Source of the DNA: Faucicola mancuniensis
Lineage (GTDB): Bacteria > Pseudomonadota > Gammaproteobacteria > Pseudomonadales > Moraxellaceae
DNA length: 64,000 bases
Direction of reading: 5' to 3'
Assembly (NCBI RefSeq): GCF_046523945.1
Contig: NZ_CP171363.1
Location: forward strand, 2,604,001-2,668,000
The notes under the pieces are model-generated. The model was not told the DNA's origin and did not search any database. It saw nothing but the letters and a program-made list of their open reading frames with translations. Shown one piece after another: positions 1-12,754 of the stretch (position 1 is its first letter; each line of letters starts with the position of its first letter). Made by a program: the position numbers and the translations under genes.

Positions 1-160
1 CTGTTTGTTGATAAGAATTATTATATTGATTCAAAACTTTTTGATAAGAAACTTCACCTGTAAATTCATTCTTCGCTAAAACCATATCGCCAATTTTAAT
101 ATCGGCAATCGGTTTATAACCATTTTGAGTTTCTACAATCATGTCGCCACGGAAGGAGCA
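1..160 (-). other. Hint (intein-like) pretoxin domain of copy A, partial
   Basis: The domain begins at Cys (TGC at 158-160) in LCSFRGDMIVETQNGYKP and is cut by the window edge after QKVLNQYNN. Its sequence is nearly the same as the plus-strand Hint at 52535. Hint domains of polymorphic toxins are known to self-cleave and release the toxin. That role is inferred here. Confidence 0.75.
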
Positions 161-3100
161 TAAGCCTTTGGCGGGTTTTTGCTGAACAGCAGGTTTCGCC
201 TTACTTACCGTACCTAATCTACCAGTTCCACCACCCCAAAGCTCTGCATTCATTAAATCTGCAATAGCATCCATAGTTCTATTTTCAGCTCGAGCAACAT
301 TACCTATACCACGAGTAATAGTGTTACTAAAAGCAAAGTCATTACTCATTGTTACATTTGCTCTAAGATTACCACCTCCTAGAGATTCAATTCTTGTATA
401 ATCGCTTGCAAAAGGTGATGTTTTATTTTCAGGAAACCCTGCATAAAAATTAGCAATTTCAGCTTTACATTGAGCATTATTAAATCTGGTTATACAAACG
501 TTTTGAAGCCTCGCATCTTGTTGCTTACTTAAATTCTGATAGTAAGCATTTATACCCTGCTTACAATAATTATCATTTCCACAAGCTTTAAGCTGATCTC
601 CCCATTTTTGTAACTGGACGTGATTTAAATAATTGTTCTCCGTCTGATTAACATTATTAGCAACACCACTTATCTCACCTGTAGTCCCACCAATACCAGC
701 CGATAATCCAACTAAAACAGCTTTTCTAGTCTCATCATCATAGCCTTGATTTTTCAAATACTCATCAACTTTTGGTATCACAAATGCTGTACCACCACCA
801 GCCACAGCCCCTTTAATAGAGCCTGTGCCTAACGCACTAACTGCGGTATGAAGTGCCACACGATAAACACCACCCTCACCCCATTTTTCGGCTTCTTCAG
901 TATTTCCTACATGAATAAGCTCAAGTTGTTTTTGTCCTGCATAATCTCCGACCATTTTCGGAGCTTCCTGCCCAAACGCTTGCGTAATCTGAGTTTGATT
1001 GTTAAGTTCAGCATTTAACTGTTCTGCATTAAACGTATTTCTTAACGGCTCATTGAGTATGTCTACAGTCTTATTCGTCACCTGCGACTGCCCTGCCATC
1101 CCTGTCACCGCCCCATACGTGGTACTGGTATCACTATCCCCCACCTTACCATAACCAATACCGCTGATAGACGGCGAAGCTAACCCTGTTTTGTTGGCAT
1201 TTAACCCTGCACTGATACCGCCACTTATCGATTGACCGTGATAATGAATGTGGTTTTGTATATCACCGACTTCTAACCCACCTTTAAACTGAGTCTGATT
1301 CGCTTCAGGGGTGGCAGTGGTAAAATATGCCCCATTAAAAGAGCTTTTACCATCAACCACCATATCAGAAGATTGGTACTGTAGCCCTGTCTGCTCAGTC
1401 ACTTGGGCTAAGTCCATGGAGAGATTGGATTTACCGCCATTGATACTCACATTTTGTGGGATGCCTTGCATAGACACGTCGGCACTAAAGCCTACATTTT
1501 TTTGTTTACCGTCATATTTAGCGGTATCTTGACGACTGGTCGCAATAATCCCGCCACCGATGTGACCTGTGGCATAATCACCTTTCACCACCGCACCATC
1601 AAGCACCAAGTTACCACCGATGTTTTGATAGGTTGTACCACCGACATTGATATGAGAGTTGGCATTGGTGGTGGTTTCGCCATTGCCATAACCTTTTGCC
1701 ATATTGGCATTGGCAGTAATACCTGCTCCATTTTGCGTGCTGGCATACACCCCAATGCCAAAGCCATTAGATTTATTACTGGTACGGTCATAGCCTGTAC
1801 TGGATGCGGCTTGGTAAATCACATCACCTTCAACGTTATTATACAAGTCTCCCACTAAGTTGATGTCACTGCCTGTCACAGTAAAGTCACTGTCTTTACC
1901 TTTGCCTGCAATGTTTAACACTAAGTTATTGGCATCAATGCTTGATGCCTCATTTTTACCTGATAGGCTATCTTGCACGCTTTTGTTGGATTGACTGCCA
2001 AGTGTGGCTTGAATGCGAGTATTGCCTACCCCAGCTAATCCTTCTTTGCTTAACTCACTTTTTTGTAAGCTATCAACAGCACCTTGTACGCCTTTATCTA
2101 AGGTACGCAGCTTACTAAAGCCTGCAATACCCGCCATGACTTTCATTTTCTCACTGTTGGTGGTTTCACCCGCTTTCAGTAGACTATTAATGCTTTGAGC
2201 CTGATCGATTAAGCTATTAGACACACTCACGGTTAATCCGCTGGTTTTTTGGCTTTGGATATTGTGTGTTTGCGTTGTGGCAGTAGTATTACTCACGTTT
2301 GCCGATTTGGCATTAATCACCACCGTGCCATAATTGAGATCATGCACATTGTTCGTGGTTTGGTTTTTGGCATAGACTTTACTGCCAGTTTGCTGATAAT
2401 GCTCACCTGCCGTGATAATGGTGTTACCATTTTTAGTTCCGACAATGCTACCAGTATGTGACACACTGTCCGTGCTGTTTTGATTTTGGGTTCTTTGTGT
2501 GCCAATGGTGAAGCTGGCACCCCCATTGCCAAATAGCCCAGATTTTTTCTCGCCATGACTGCTACTTTGATGTTCAGTGTTAGTCGCGCATCAATGGTGA
2601 CGTTTTTTCCACCCTTGATATAGGTGCCTTGCTGACTGATTGCATCGGTTGCCGTTAAATGCACGTTGTTTTTGGCATCAATGATGACACGGTTACCATT
2701 AATACTGCCTTTGATGGCTAAATCATTGTTATAACTGTAGTTGTCTTGGTTGGTTTTCTTACTTAACCAGTTTCTTTGGGTGGAGCGACTAGCAGTTTCT
2801 ACGTTATTGGTTTCTCGACCTTCTTTAAAGCTGATATCCCCATTGTCCGCTTTAAGATAGGTTGTCCCATCTTCACTGTGAATGGTCGCTGCCGTACCAG
2901 TAATGTTGCCGTTTTTTGAGCGGATGATGGTGTCACCTTTACTACCACCACACTGCCAACATCTTCAGTATGCCCAGCTTTGATATAGTTGTTGTTATCA
3001 TGAATGGCGTTGGTTTGATAACCAGTGTTGACGGCATTAAAGGCGATATTGCCACTGCTAATCAGTTGGGTGCTACCACCATGGTTAATCAGCTGACTGG

Positions 3101-6100
3101 CATTGAAGCTCGTGTTACCTGCCACATCAATGGCTAACGTGGTCAGTGGGTTGCCTTCATTATCCACTTGACCTTTTAAGCCATCTCCCACGTAGATGCT
3201 GGCAATTTGGTCAAGCCCAGTACGCCAAGTATTACTTTTGTTTTTTGAGCTTTCTGTGTGATATGTCGTTGAGGTGTTGTTTAAATTACCGCCCACACTC
3301 ATTGACATAGCACTGTTAGCTTTGATGGTACCACCAATGTTGTTGGTGTCTTTTTTACTATTGATTTGGATAAAGTTACCTTGAATGACACCGCCAGCAT
3401 TGTTATTGACATTGTTGGCACTCACACGCAAGGCATGATGTCCCACAATGTTACCTGAATTGCTTAAATCCCCTGTGAGTTGTAGGTCAGTGTTGTAACC
3501 CGCTACTAAACTGCCATCCCCTTTGATGTCACCAACATTGGAGCGTACATAGACTTTAGGGACGAGGGCTTTTTGGGTTTGTCCATTAGGTAATGTCATG
3601 TCTTGTTCAACCAGCCAGACAATATCGGTGGTGAGCTGTGCCACCTGAGAAGCGGTCAGGGCAATACCTGGGCGTAGGTTTAACGCATTGGCACTGGTAA
3701 TCCCATTGTCCATCAAGGCTTGGTACATGGCATCGTCACTGCGGTAGTCACCTAAGAAGCGTTTACCAGTGAGCACCATGATTTGATCACGAATCATGTG
3801 TTGTTCATAGTAGCCATCTCCCAGGCGTTTGTGCATATTGTCCTGATTGAGCCCCAAGCGTTTCATCATGTAGTCGGATGATAACCAGTTTTTATAACCG
3901 GCAAACGCAGGGTCAGTGACGATTAGATAGCCGTTGGGGTTGTTGGGGTCGATTTTGTAGAGAGCACTGTTGGGTAAGCTGACAGCGGCCCCTTGGGTGC
4001 GAATTTCTTGAGCTTTTTGGGTATTGATGCTTTGGTTTAGTTGGTTGATAAGGTCACTTAAGGTGGCGATATCAACTTTTTGTCCTCCTTGTTGGGCAAC
4101 CACTAAGTCAGCTAGCTGTTTTTGTTGCTCAGCGGTTAGGTTGACTGGGTTGGTTTTAGTGAAGTCCTGTAAGGCTTTGATGGCGTCTTGGACCCTAGCA
4201 AGGCTTGCACGGTCAACTTGTGTGCCGTTATTGGCTGTTTTGACGACTGTTAGGAGCGTTTGTAAATTGCCAATCGCTTGGTTGACAGCTGCCACTTGTT
4301 TGGTATCAATTTGAGCTTGATTGGCTTGATTTTGATTGGCAACTGTGACCGCGGTGACATACACGCCACTAACTGGATTATTAATGTTGAGAATTTTTAA
4401 ATCATAAGGAGTACCTGTTGTTTTAGGATTCAGCGGTTGAGCCATATCTAATGGGGTTGAATTAGTATTTGTACCCCATTTTCCTTTGTAACACCAATTC
4501 CCTATACTCCTCCGACAGGTTTCATAAGGGCTATAATGGGTACCATTAAAATTCTCGTAACTGTATTTGGGAGTGATAGTTGTGGCTTCAGCATCCACAT
4601 TGCCTGCTTGACCATTTACTTTAATGGTACCGCCAGCAATAATTTGGCTTTTATTGGTGTTAAATTTACCCAAGTCAAATACCATGTTACTACCCGAAAC
4701 AATTCGACTCGGGTCACTAGTCACGGTGTCTTGCCCACTTAATAGCTCTGTATATTTGTAGCCATAATAATTATCATATAGCTCACCCGTTTTTAGAATT
4801 TTTAATCTATGGCGTCCGTCATTGTTATCTTCAGACGTAATTTCAACTACTTTTTCATTATAAATTGGATTACTACCATCACCTGAAATGCTATACTCAA
4901 CTATCGGATTATTTTCAAGGACCTTTAACGCTGTTTTAAAATCCGCATTGATATTATTGAGTGTTTCAGTGGCAATCTGCATCGCACCCAATGACTCAAT
5001 GGTTGCCCCACGGTTGGTCACGGTGGTGGCTTTGCCAGTGGCATGATTCTCGCTGTCTAAATCACCCCCAATGTGCAACTCACCATTACTTAAAATCTGA
5101 GCTTGACCATTAAAATCACTGTTAAATTTACCACGACGTGCCGTATTTGGGTTATTGTTTAAGGTTTTTACCCCAATGTCCAAGCGTTCACGAGCGGCAA
5201 TTACTGGGGCAGAATTAAGCGTATTGCCTGGGGTGTTATTAAGCGTATCGGCTTTAATCGCTAAATGCGTGCCATAGATACGACCCTCACTTAAATTATT
5301 CACCGCATTGCCAGCAGTAATCAAGGTGTCATTACCATTAATTAACCCATGATTGTTGATATCACCAGTGGCGTTTAATAACGTGGAGGCATTACTGACT
5401 AATTCACCGGTTTGGGTGTTGTTAATGTCTTTGGCATTGACCGTCAGTTGTTTGTCAGCAGATAACGTACCGTCATTATTTACATTGCCTTGAGTGGTGA
5501 TGGTTAATTCATTGGCGAGTAATTTATCACCTTTGGCATTGGTATAGTCAACCATTTGGTTAAGTGTCAGGCGATTGCCGCTGATTTCGCCGCCGTTGCT
5601 GATAGAACTAGCACTCAAGCTCGTCTCATTAGCTCGAATCACACCGCCAGCATTGGTAATGTTGCCCGTACTGCCTTGAGTGGTAATGGTTTTGGCTTCA
5701 ATATGTCCGTTAGTGTTAGTTAGGCTTTGTCCCATCGCAACCTGGATGCCTTGATTGGCTAATAGTTGCCCTTGGATGTTATTCAAGGTTTGGGCATGAA
5801 TCACTAAGTCATTACCTGCCACAATACCTTGATTGAGACTAACTTTGGTTAAATCTTGTTTGGTGTTTTGGTTATCAATACTATTGACGTTTAAAGTCAT
5901 ATTCTTAGTGGCACTGATAAGGCTACCGACTCCCGTGTTGGCTAAACCATTGGCGGTAATCGTGGTACTATCGCCCCACAGTTTACCGCTTTGGTTGTTG
6001 AGTGTGGCACTGGTGCCTGTGATGATTAACTGCTGATTACTGCCTATCACTCCTTGTTGATTGTTAATCTCATTGCCTGTGCTGGTGAGCGATAAGGCAT

Positions 6101-9100
6101 CAGTAGCATTGATTAGACCTGATTGGTTGGAGATATCGCTTGCTTGCAATACGGCTTTGCCGTTGGCTAAAATCCCCCGACCTTCGCCTTGGGTGTTTTG
6201 GTTATCTAGCAAACCAGTCGTGGTTAAGGTTAGTTGACCATCTTTATCCGCTTGTTGGATACTGCCACCTTGGTTATTTAGGCTTTGAGCAGCTATAGTC
6301 ACATTATTACCAATGACTTGACCAGCATGGTTGTCCATGACGCCTTGCGTGCTTGAGTTGATATTGGTTTGCGTGCTGATCACACCTTGGTTAGTTAAGG
6401 TTTGTTGGGTTAAGTTGATATCTTTGCCCGCTTGAATATTACCGCTCGCTTGGTTAGTCAGTTTTTGGCTGCTTGCGGTAATGGCATCTTGGCTGCTGAT
6501 GGTAGCATTATTGTTTAAGGTGTCACCGCCGATGTTTAATGCTTGATTGCTATAAATTAAACCAGCATTGGTATTATTGAGGGTGTCTGCGTGGATATCA
6601 GCGGTGGTATTGGCTAATAGCTGAGCTTTCGTATCATTATTTAAGGTTCGTGCATTGACGTACAATGCTTGAGCACTTTGGAGTACAGCTTTTTCACCGC
6701 TGTTGGCTAGAATGCCAGCGTTTACGGTTAAATCACCTGTGCTGGCAATGACCTGACCTTGGTTATTATTTAAACTGCCTGCGGTGACGGAAAGTTGATC
6801 GGCTTGTATACCCCCAATATCATTGTTAAGCGTACCAGACACCGTGGCAGTTAGTTTGCCATTGGATAGCAGTTTGCCCGTTTGGCTATTATCAAGATTT
6901 TGGGCAATTAGCGTCGCTGTGCCAGTCCCGGCATGAATGACTTCGCCACCTTGGTTCTGGATATCGCCCGTTGCCATTAAGCTAAGATTGGTGGCATTGC
7001 CGCCTAAGTGACCTTGCTGATTGTCAATGGTACCCGTGGTTAATACAAAGTCTTGAGTGCCTGTTTGCTCAAGGGTGCCTCGTTGGTTGGACAGTGATTG
7101 CACTTTAAGTTGGTAACTATCGGCTTGCGTTATAGCGGCATTGTGGTTAAGGGCGTTGGCGGTGAAACTGGCTTGTTGGCTAACTTTGTTTTGTGATTGA
7201 CTTAAATCGATATTACCCAAGGTGTTTAATGACAGATTAACCACTTGATTACGACTGCCGTGGTAGTCGAGTGCTGAACCCGTGACTGTCATACCCCCAC
7301 TGGCAACATTGTTACCTTGGTTATGCTGTACACCAGTACTGGTGATGGTCAAGTGTTGTGGGGTGGTTGATAAGCTATTATCAGGGCTTAATCCTGCCAC
7401 CAATCGACTACTTTGGGCTTGATTAAGTTCACCGGTTTGAATTGCTAAACGACCTTGGGCGGCAATCGTTGCTGTGTTGCTCAAATTAGTTTGGTTGTTG
7501 ATATGCGTATTGGCTAAACTTGAAATGCTGCCACGATTGTTCAAGATTTGACTGTTAAGGTTTAAGTCCCCACGACTGGTTAGCTGAGCTGAGTTGGTGA
7601 CCGCTTGAGCCGTTAGGACCAAGCTGCCATTATCACTGTAAATAACCCCGTTACCGGTATTGTTTAAATCACCCTTGAGGTTAAGTTGATTGGCTTTTAC
7701 GGTTCCTGTGGTATTGCTAGCAACCACTTGACCGTCGGTATTGATTAGGGTATGTGCACTAACGGTTAAGCCATCCCCTTGAATTTGTCCTTGGCTATTA
7801 TCAATATCGCCAGCAATCTGCCAGGTTTGATCGGCTAGGCTTAAGATATTGCCCTTGTCGCTGTTATTTACATTATTTGCGGTTAAACTTAACTGACCAT
7901 TACCTGCATGTTCAATACGACCCGCTTTATTTTTTAACGTTGGGGTATTGATTATGAAGTTTTGGCTATTGGTGGCAATCTGACCTTGTTGGTTGCTAAT
8001 ACCGCCAGCGAAATTAAAGGTTAAGTCAGCAGTACCACTTTGTCTAATTGAGCCGCGTTGGTTATTTAGCTGGTTGCCTGTTAGTTGCAGGGTTTGACCA
8101 CTTAGTGTACCGTCTTGGTTATTTAGCGTGCCTTTAGCAACCAGCGTCAACTGATGGATGGCGGTAAGGCTTGCCCCTTTCGTTGATAAATCCCCTTGGC
8201 TTGCCATCTCAATATCCGCTGCTTGGGTTTTGCTGCCATTTAAGTCAGTTGGATTGCCTTGTAAGCTAGCTTTGCCGGTCGCAATATGGGTACCACTACT
8301 GGTGAGTATACCCACTGCATTCATGGTTAGGTTGGCTGGGGTGGTGCTTAAATTGCCTTGGGTGTCAATGCCTGCGGCTAATATGCCGGTGTTGTTGACG
8401 GTTTGGGCGTGAATATTGGTGTTGCCTTGAGCGGCGATTAAACCCGTAGCCGTGTTGGTCAGACTGCCCATGGTAAGCGTATTACCTGTGGTGCCATACA
8501 GTTGCCCACTGTTGGTAAGTGTCTGGCTGGTGGTGCTGAGTTTACCACCTGCTACCACACTGCCTTTGTCATTTTTGATATCGGTCGCATGTAAGCTCGC
8601 ATCACCTTGAGCCATGATATGACCATTTTGGTTGGTCAGGTTGCCTTGGCTATCAAGGTTTAAATTGCCCTCCGCTTGAATCGTGCCTTGGCTGTTGTAA
8701 ACTTGGGTAGCCGTGATGGTGGCTTGTTTGCCTTGAATACTGCCTTGTTGATTGTTTAATTCACTTGTGCTAAGGCTAATATCGCCTAGGGTGGCTAAGA
8801 CACCTTGTTGGTTGTTAATTTGCGGGGCGGTGAGGCTAATCCCTTGTTTGGCAACAATTTGCCCTTGTTGGTTGTTAAAACGGGTTAACTGCCAATCGAG
8901 TTTGTCAAGTTGGATACGACTGTTGATGTTGTCAATTGCTTGGGTGTTTAATCCATTAACCACAATACTACCTTGGCGTTGATTGGTAACGCTTGGGCTG
9001 GTCACTGTCATGGCACCATTGGCAGTGATGACGGCATTATTGCCTTGGTTGACTAAATTGTCCGCTTGGATATTGCCATCGGCGGTTATGGGTGCAAGCA

Positions 9101-10597
9101 CCGGTTGATGGCTGTCCGTTGTCGGTGTGGTAGCGGTTGAGTTTGCCACTTGCTTGGTTGATCCAGTTTGTGCGGTTGATGGGGCAGTGGCTAGGGTTGG
9201 GGTAGTCGTCGCTGGGTGCTTGTCGTATAGGCTTTGACCAATGACGGCGTTGTCTTGGTTGGTTAAGTGTTGACTGGTCACATCAAGTTTACCACTGCCG
9301 GTTTGTTCAATACGGCCTTGGTTGGCCAGGCTTGGGGTTTTTATATTGACTTGTCCGGCACTGATGAGCCCTGTGTTAGTGATTTGGCTTTGAGTAGTGG
9401 CATCGGTTTGGCCATGACTGCTAATGACGCCGCTGTTTTTAAGGGTTGGGCTGTCCAGTTTGACACTATCGGTGCTGCTGCTAACGGTGCCTTGGTTGTC
9501 AATACTACCGGTGTGTTTTAGATTTACCCCTTGTTTGGCGTTCATGGAGCCGGTGTTAATGAGGTTACCTTGGTTGTCTAGCGTGAGTGTGCTACTACTG
9601 CTGATGTCACCAGCATTGGTCACCCCCATACCTTTGTCGGTACCAATCAGACGAATTCTGCCAGCATACATGCCGCCTAGGCTTGAGATGTCTAAAGCCA
9701 CGCCCGTGCTTTGATTGACACCGTTGTGACTAATTTTAGTGGTGGCTGGATTGGTTTCATAGCTAACCGTGTTGTTACCCGTAATGACATCAAGCTGTTT
9801 GCTGTAAACTTTAGCGTTAAGGGCAGTGGCTTGGCTAATCAGCTGGGTATAGTCGCTTTGGCTATCATCTAAGCCTTTGCCTTCAACGGTCATCTTACCG
9901 CTACCTATTTGAAATCCGGTTAAAGTGTCGTTGTTAAAGGTGGGTTTACCGGTGGTGAGCGTGGTACGAGCAGCGTTGATAAAACCACAGCCTGAGCAGG
10001 TGATACCCGCGGGATTGGCAATCACCAGTTCGGCTTTACTACCCGTAATTTCGGTGTAGCCAGCTAACTGGCTTGGATTACTAGAATTGACTTGGTTTAA
10101 GATGAGTTTGGCTTCACCTTTGGCAAGCCATGGGTTACCCTCTACCCAACCCGCAGTTTGGGTTTGTACATTGGTACGGCTGTTGTTAATAATAGCCCCA
10201 TGCCCACCGATATCAAATTGACTAAAGGTGTTTTTAGAAACCCTTGGCTATTTGGGCTTTGAATGTTAATTTGGGCTAAGCCATTGGCAGTGTTTAACAC
10301 CGTGGCTTGCTCATTTTTAGGAGCACCCTTATCTGCAATGATTTGGGTCTGTATCTCAGCATAGGCAACGTTTGCTACTCCTATGCTGACAAGGACAGCG
10401 ACAGTGAGACTAACCCATTTGCTATAGCAGTAGTACACGACCTCATTGCTTCCATCTAGTTGGCTGTCAGCTAAAACTACCTTGTTACTATTCGCACCTT
10501 GACTACCGGCTTTGCCTTGTGCCACAGTTTTTTCTGAGACAACAACTAATCGACCTAGGTGTTTGTTAAAGATAACACGATACAGACGGCTGTTCAT
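1..10597 (-). pseudogene. CdiA/FhaB-type filamentous haemagglutinin, copy A (frameshifted, 3' end outside window)
   Basis: Giant two-partner-secretion exoprotein. It starts at the ATG at 10597, with a Shine-Dalgarno AGGA at 10606-10609. The N-terminus is an extended signal peptide region (MNSRLYRVIFNKHLGRLVVV...) followed by a hydrophobic segment ending AYA|EIQ. The TPS secretion domain (NPAGITCSGCGF) follows, then about 2,000 residues of NNQG/LNNQ-type haemagglutinin repeats, a two-cysteine region (ETCRRSIGNWCY), and a type-1 pretoxin (FGQEAPKMVGDYAGQK). It enters a Hint domain at the window edge. The reading frame breaks at 10241-10243, near 2940-2945 and near 2587. The surviving open stretches are 10597-10142, 10025-2799 and about 2464-1. 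The toxin lies outside the window. The family call is firm. Whether the frameshifts are real is uncertain, because they coincide with positions that vary between copies. Confidence 0.85.
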
Positions 10598-10816
10598 ATG
10601 GGGTTTCCTAATTTTTATCGGTATTTTAACCCCTATCCGTGTTTTTGTATAGTTTTTTTAATAAATTAATAGGGTCTGCTATCGTTAAATTTAAGTTTAG
10701 TCTTTGATAAACAGTTGATGGCTTTTTCAATTTATAGTTATTTAAAATAGTAACTGGACAAAAAATAATGATAGAACAATTGGTATGGGTGGAAATAAGT
10801 CAAAACAAAAATCAGG
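890..10816 (-). repeat. Large direct repeat, stem copy A
   Basis: About 9.9 kb that is almost base-identical to 20265-30097, 34882-44714 and 59205-64000, covering the CdiA stem and its upstream region. Divergence begins at the toxin-proximal end. Upstream, the match to copy C continues to about 10816, whereas copy B departs at about 10710. Edges were estimated by eye. Confidence 0.9.
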
Positions 10817-10871
10817 TAAACCTAGAAAATCAATGACAAACTCATAGGTTGTGTTGATATATTGTTCTATC
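10770..10871. repeat. 102-bp element with 11-bp terminal inverted repeats
   Basis: GATAGAACAAT at 10770-10780 is exactly inverted as ATTGTTCTATC at 10861-10871. Only the left part recurs, upstream of copy C (44668-44731), where an ISAs1-type element cuts it off. It contains tiny open frames, for example MGGNKSKQKSGKPRKS. It could be a MITE-like remnant or the end of a lost transposon. Confidence 0.4.
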
Positions 10872-10909
10872 TTTTTTAAAATATACATTATTAATAAAAA
10901 AAACAAAAT

Positions 10910-10939
10910 TTGACATTTTTGTTTTTTTATTAACTTAAT
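10910..10939 (+). promoter_or_regulatory. Candidate promoter of the TpsB gene
   Basis: A consensus -35 box TTGACA (10910-10915) is followed after 18 nt by CTTAAT (10934-10939), which matches the -10 consensus at 4 of 6 positions. It lies about 70 bp upstream of the TpsB start, in an AT-rich stretch. The remainder of 10598-11006 is the divergent intergenic region between copy A and TpsB. Confidence 0.35.
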
Positions 10940-11852
10940 GAACTATACAACAAGTACCTATATGATGATAGTTAATCACCAAGTACAGTAAAATCAAAGG
11001 TTTAAAATGAATTTATCCATTCAAAAATCCAATTTAACAACCAGTCAAACCATACTTTCAAAAACCTTGATTGCTATATTTGGTGTATCATTGGGACAAG
11101 TCAGCTATGCCCAGACACCTGAACAAATTGCCAATCAACAAGTCCAGTACCAACAACAAAAACAGGCTGAACAACAACAAAAGCTAATCCCTAACACCAA
11201 TGTTCAGATTGAGCTACCAAATGCTAAAGTTGAACCACCAACACCAAAAATGGATGTACATAATCCTTGTTTTGTCATTTCCAAAATCGCCTATACCACA
11301 TTGGATAAAACCCATTTATCCATTTTGGGGAACTTTGATTTTGCTTTAACACCATTAACACATGGCAAACAGCGTATTACTGGACAATGTTTAAACATCC
11401 ATGATATCAATCGTATTGTCAGCGATGTACAAAATCGTATCATTCAACGTGGCTATAGTACCACACGTGTATTGATTGGCAATCAAAATTTAAAAAATGG
11501 TACATTACAATTAACCATTATTCCTGGCTTTGTGGATAAAATCAAGGCAGATACAGCAGATAGTCCTTTAGCAATCTATACCAATCCCACAGGGCTACCT
11601 GCTAATTTTGCGACTGCATTGCCTATTAAATCTGGTGATTTATTAAATATTCGTGATTTAGAGACAGGGCTAGAAAATCTAAAACGTGTTCCTACTGCCA
11701 ATGCTGATTTTACGATTAAGCCAAGTAGTTTACAATTTGCAGGCTATAGCGATATTGAGATTAAGTATCATCAGACCAAAAAAGTGCGTTATGGTGTTAC
11801 CATTGATGATTCTGGTTCAAAATCTACAGGTAAATATCAGGGTGGCTTAACA

Positions 11853-12754
11853 TGTAAGAACCTCAAGCGTTATTTACACTTTGTTTAAAATAAAACTCCA
11901 ACCACTCATAAGGAGTAAAGGTTTGAGTTTTGCCAGTAATATCATCTTTTTTAGTTAAAGATGAATGGGGTTTAACGGTATTATAGAAATTAAGAAATCT
12001 TGTTAATTCTTGCTTTCTATGTTCACTACCTGTAAATTCACATTGTTCATGCCACATTTCCATGAGCGTACGTATTACTCGTTCTGCTTTACCATTGGTT
12101 TGTGGTTTGGCAACTTTGGTGAATTTCTGATTGATGTTGTTATTATAACAGGCTTTGACAAATTCATGGTCTTTTGTGCCTTTATATTCTGTGCCATTGT
12201 CAGAATAAATCACCTCAATCGTATAAGGGCAAGGTTTAATAACTTGTTCTGTCAGAAACTTAGCCGCACTAAAAGCTGTTTTGTCTGGCATAATACAAGC
12301 ATACAGTTCACGAGAATAATCATCAATGGCAACAAACAGATATTCTCTAGGGCTGTTGCTATTTTGTCCTTTGAGCAGTGGTAGGCGTTTTGTATCTACG
12401 TGTACCATCTCACCAGGATAGGATTTATTATAACGCTTGGCTTGTTTTTTGAGTTTGTCTTGTATACTCTTTTCAACTTTAGCTAAGCGTTTAATGCCAA
12501 ATTTCGCTTGTTTAAAGCGATTATTGACACTGGTTTGTGGTTTTAGTAACTTCACTCTGGCAAGTTTCAATACCTTGTAGATTGTTGGTCTTGATACTTT
12601 GTATTCTTCAGCAAGTGATGTTACGCTTTGTTTGTTTTGATGATAGGCTATCCAAATAGCTTCTCTTTCAAACGGTAGCAGTCTGGTGTTTTTATGTATG
12701 TTCATTTGCAGTATTTTATCCTAAATACTGTAAATAACGCTAGGATATCTTACA
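11853..12754 (-). mobile_element. IS481-like insertion sequence, copy 1 (902 bp)
   Basis: Both ends begin TGTAAGA and share the inner motif AGCGTTATTTACA as inverted repeats (TGT...ACA ends are usual for IS481). It is flanked by a 7-bp target duplication CTTAACA at 11846-11852 and 12755-12761. It carries one transposase and sits inside the TpsB gene. It is almost identical to 51411-52312, with only single-base differences noticed. Confidence 0.92.
11863..12705 (-). CDS. IS481-family transposase
   Basis: 280-residue DDE recombinase. It has an N-terminal helix-turn-helix (residues about 10-50, SLAEEYKVSRPTIYKVL) and an rve/integrase core with candidate catalytic D104 (HVDTKRL), D169 (YSDNGTEY) and E208 (NGKAERVIRTL). 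It appears intact, so the element may still be active. Transcribed opposite to the TpsB gene it interrupts. Confidence 0.93.
   Translation of the reverse strand: MNIHKNTRLLPFEREAIWIAYHQNKQSVTSLAEEYKVSRPTIYKVLKLARVKLLKPQTSVNNRFKQAKFGIKRLAKVEKSIQDKLKKQAKRYNKSYPGEMVHVDTKRLPLLKGQNSNSPREYLFVAIDDYSRELYACIMPDKTAFSAAKFLTEQVIKPCPYTIEVIYSDNGTEYKGTKDHEFVKACYNNNINQKFTKVAKPQTNGKAERVIRTLMEMWHEQCEFTGSEHRKQELTRFLNFYNTVKPHSSLTKKDDITGKTQTFTPYEWLEFYFKQSVNNA

Noticed and set aside
1454..1858. Plus-strand open frame of 134 codons, recurring at 20847, 35353 and 59857
   Set aside because: Exact shadow of the CdiA stem coding sequence on the other strand. It repeats because the stem repeats; no ribosome-binding site or family resemblance.
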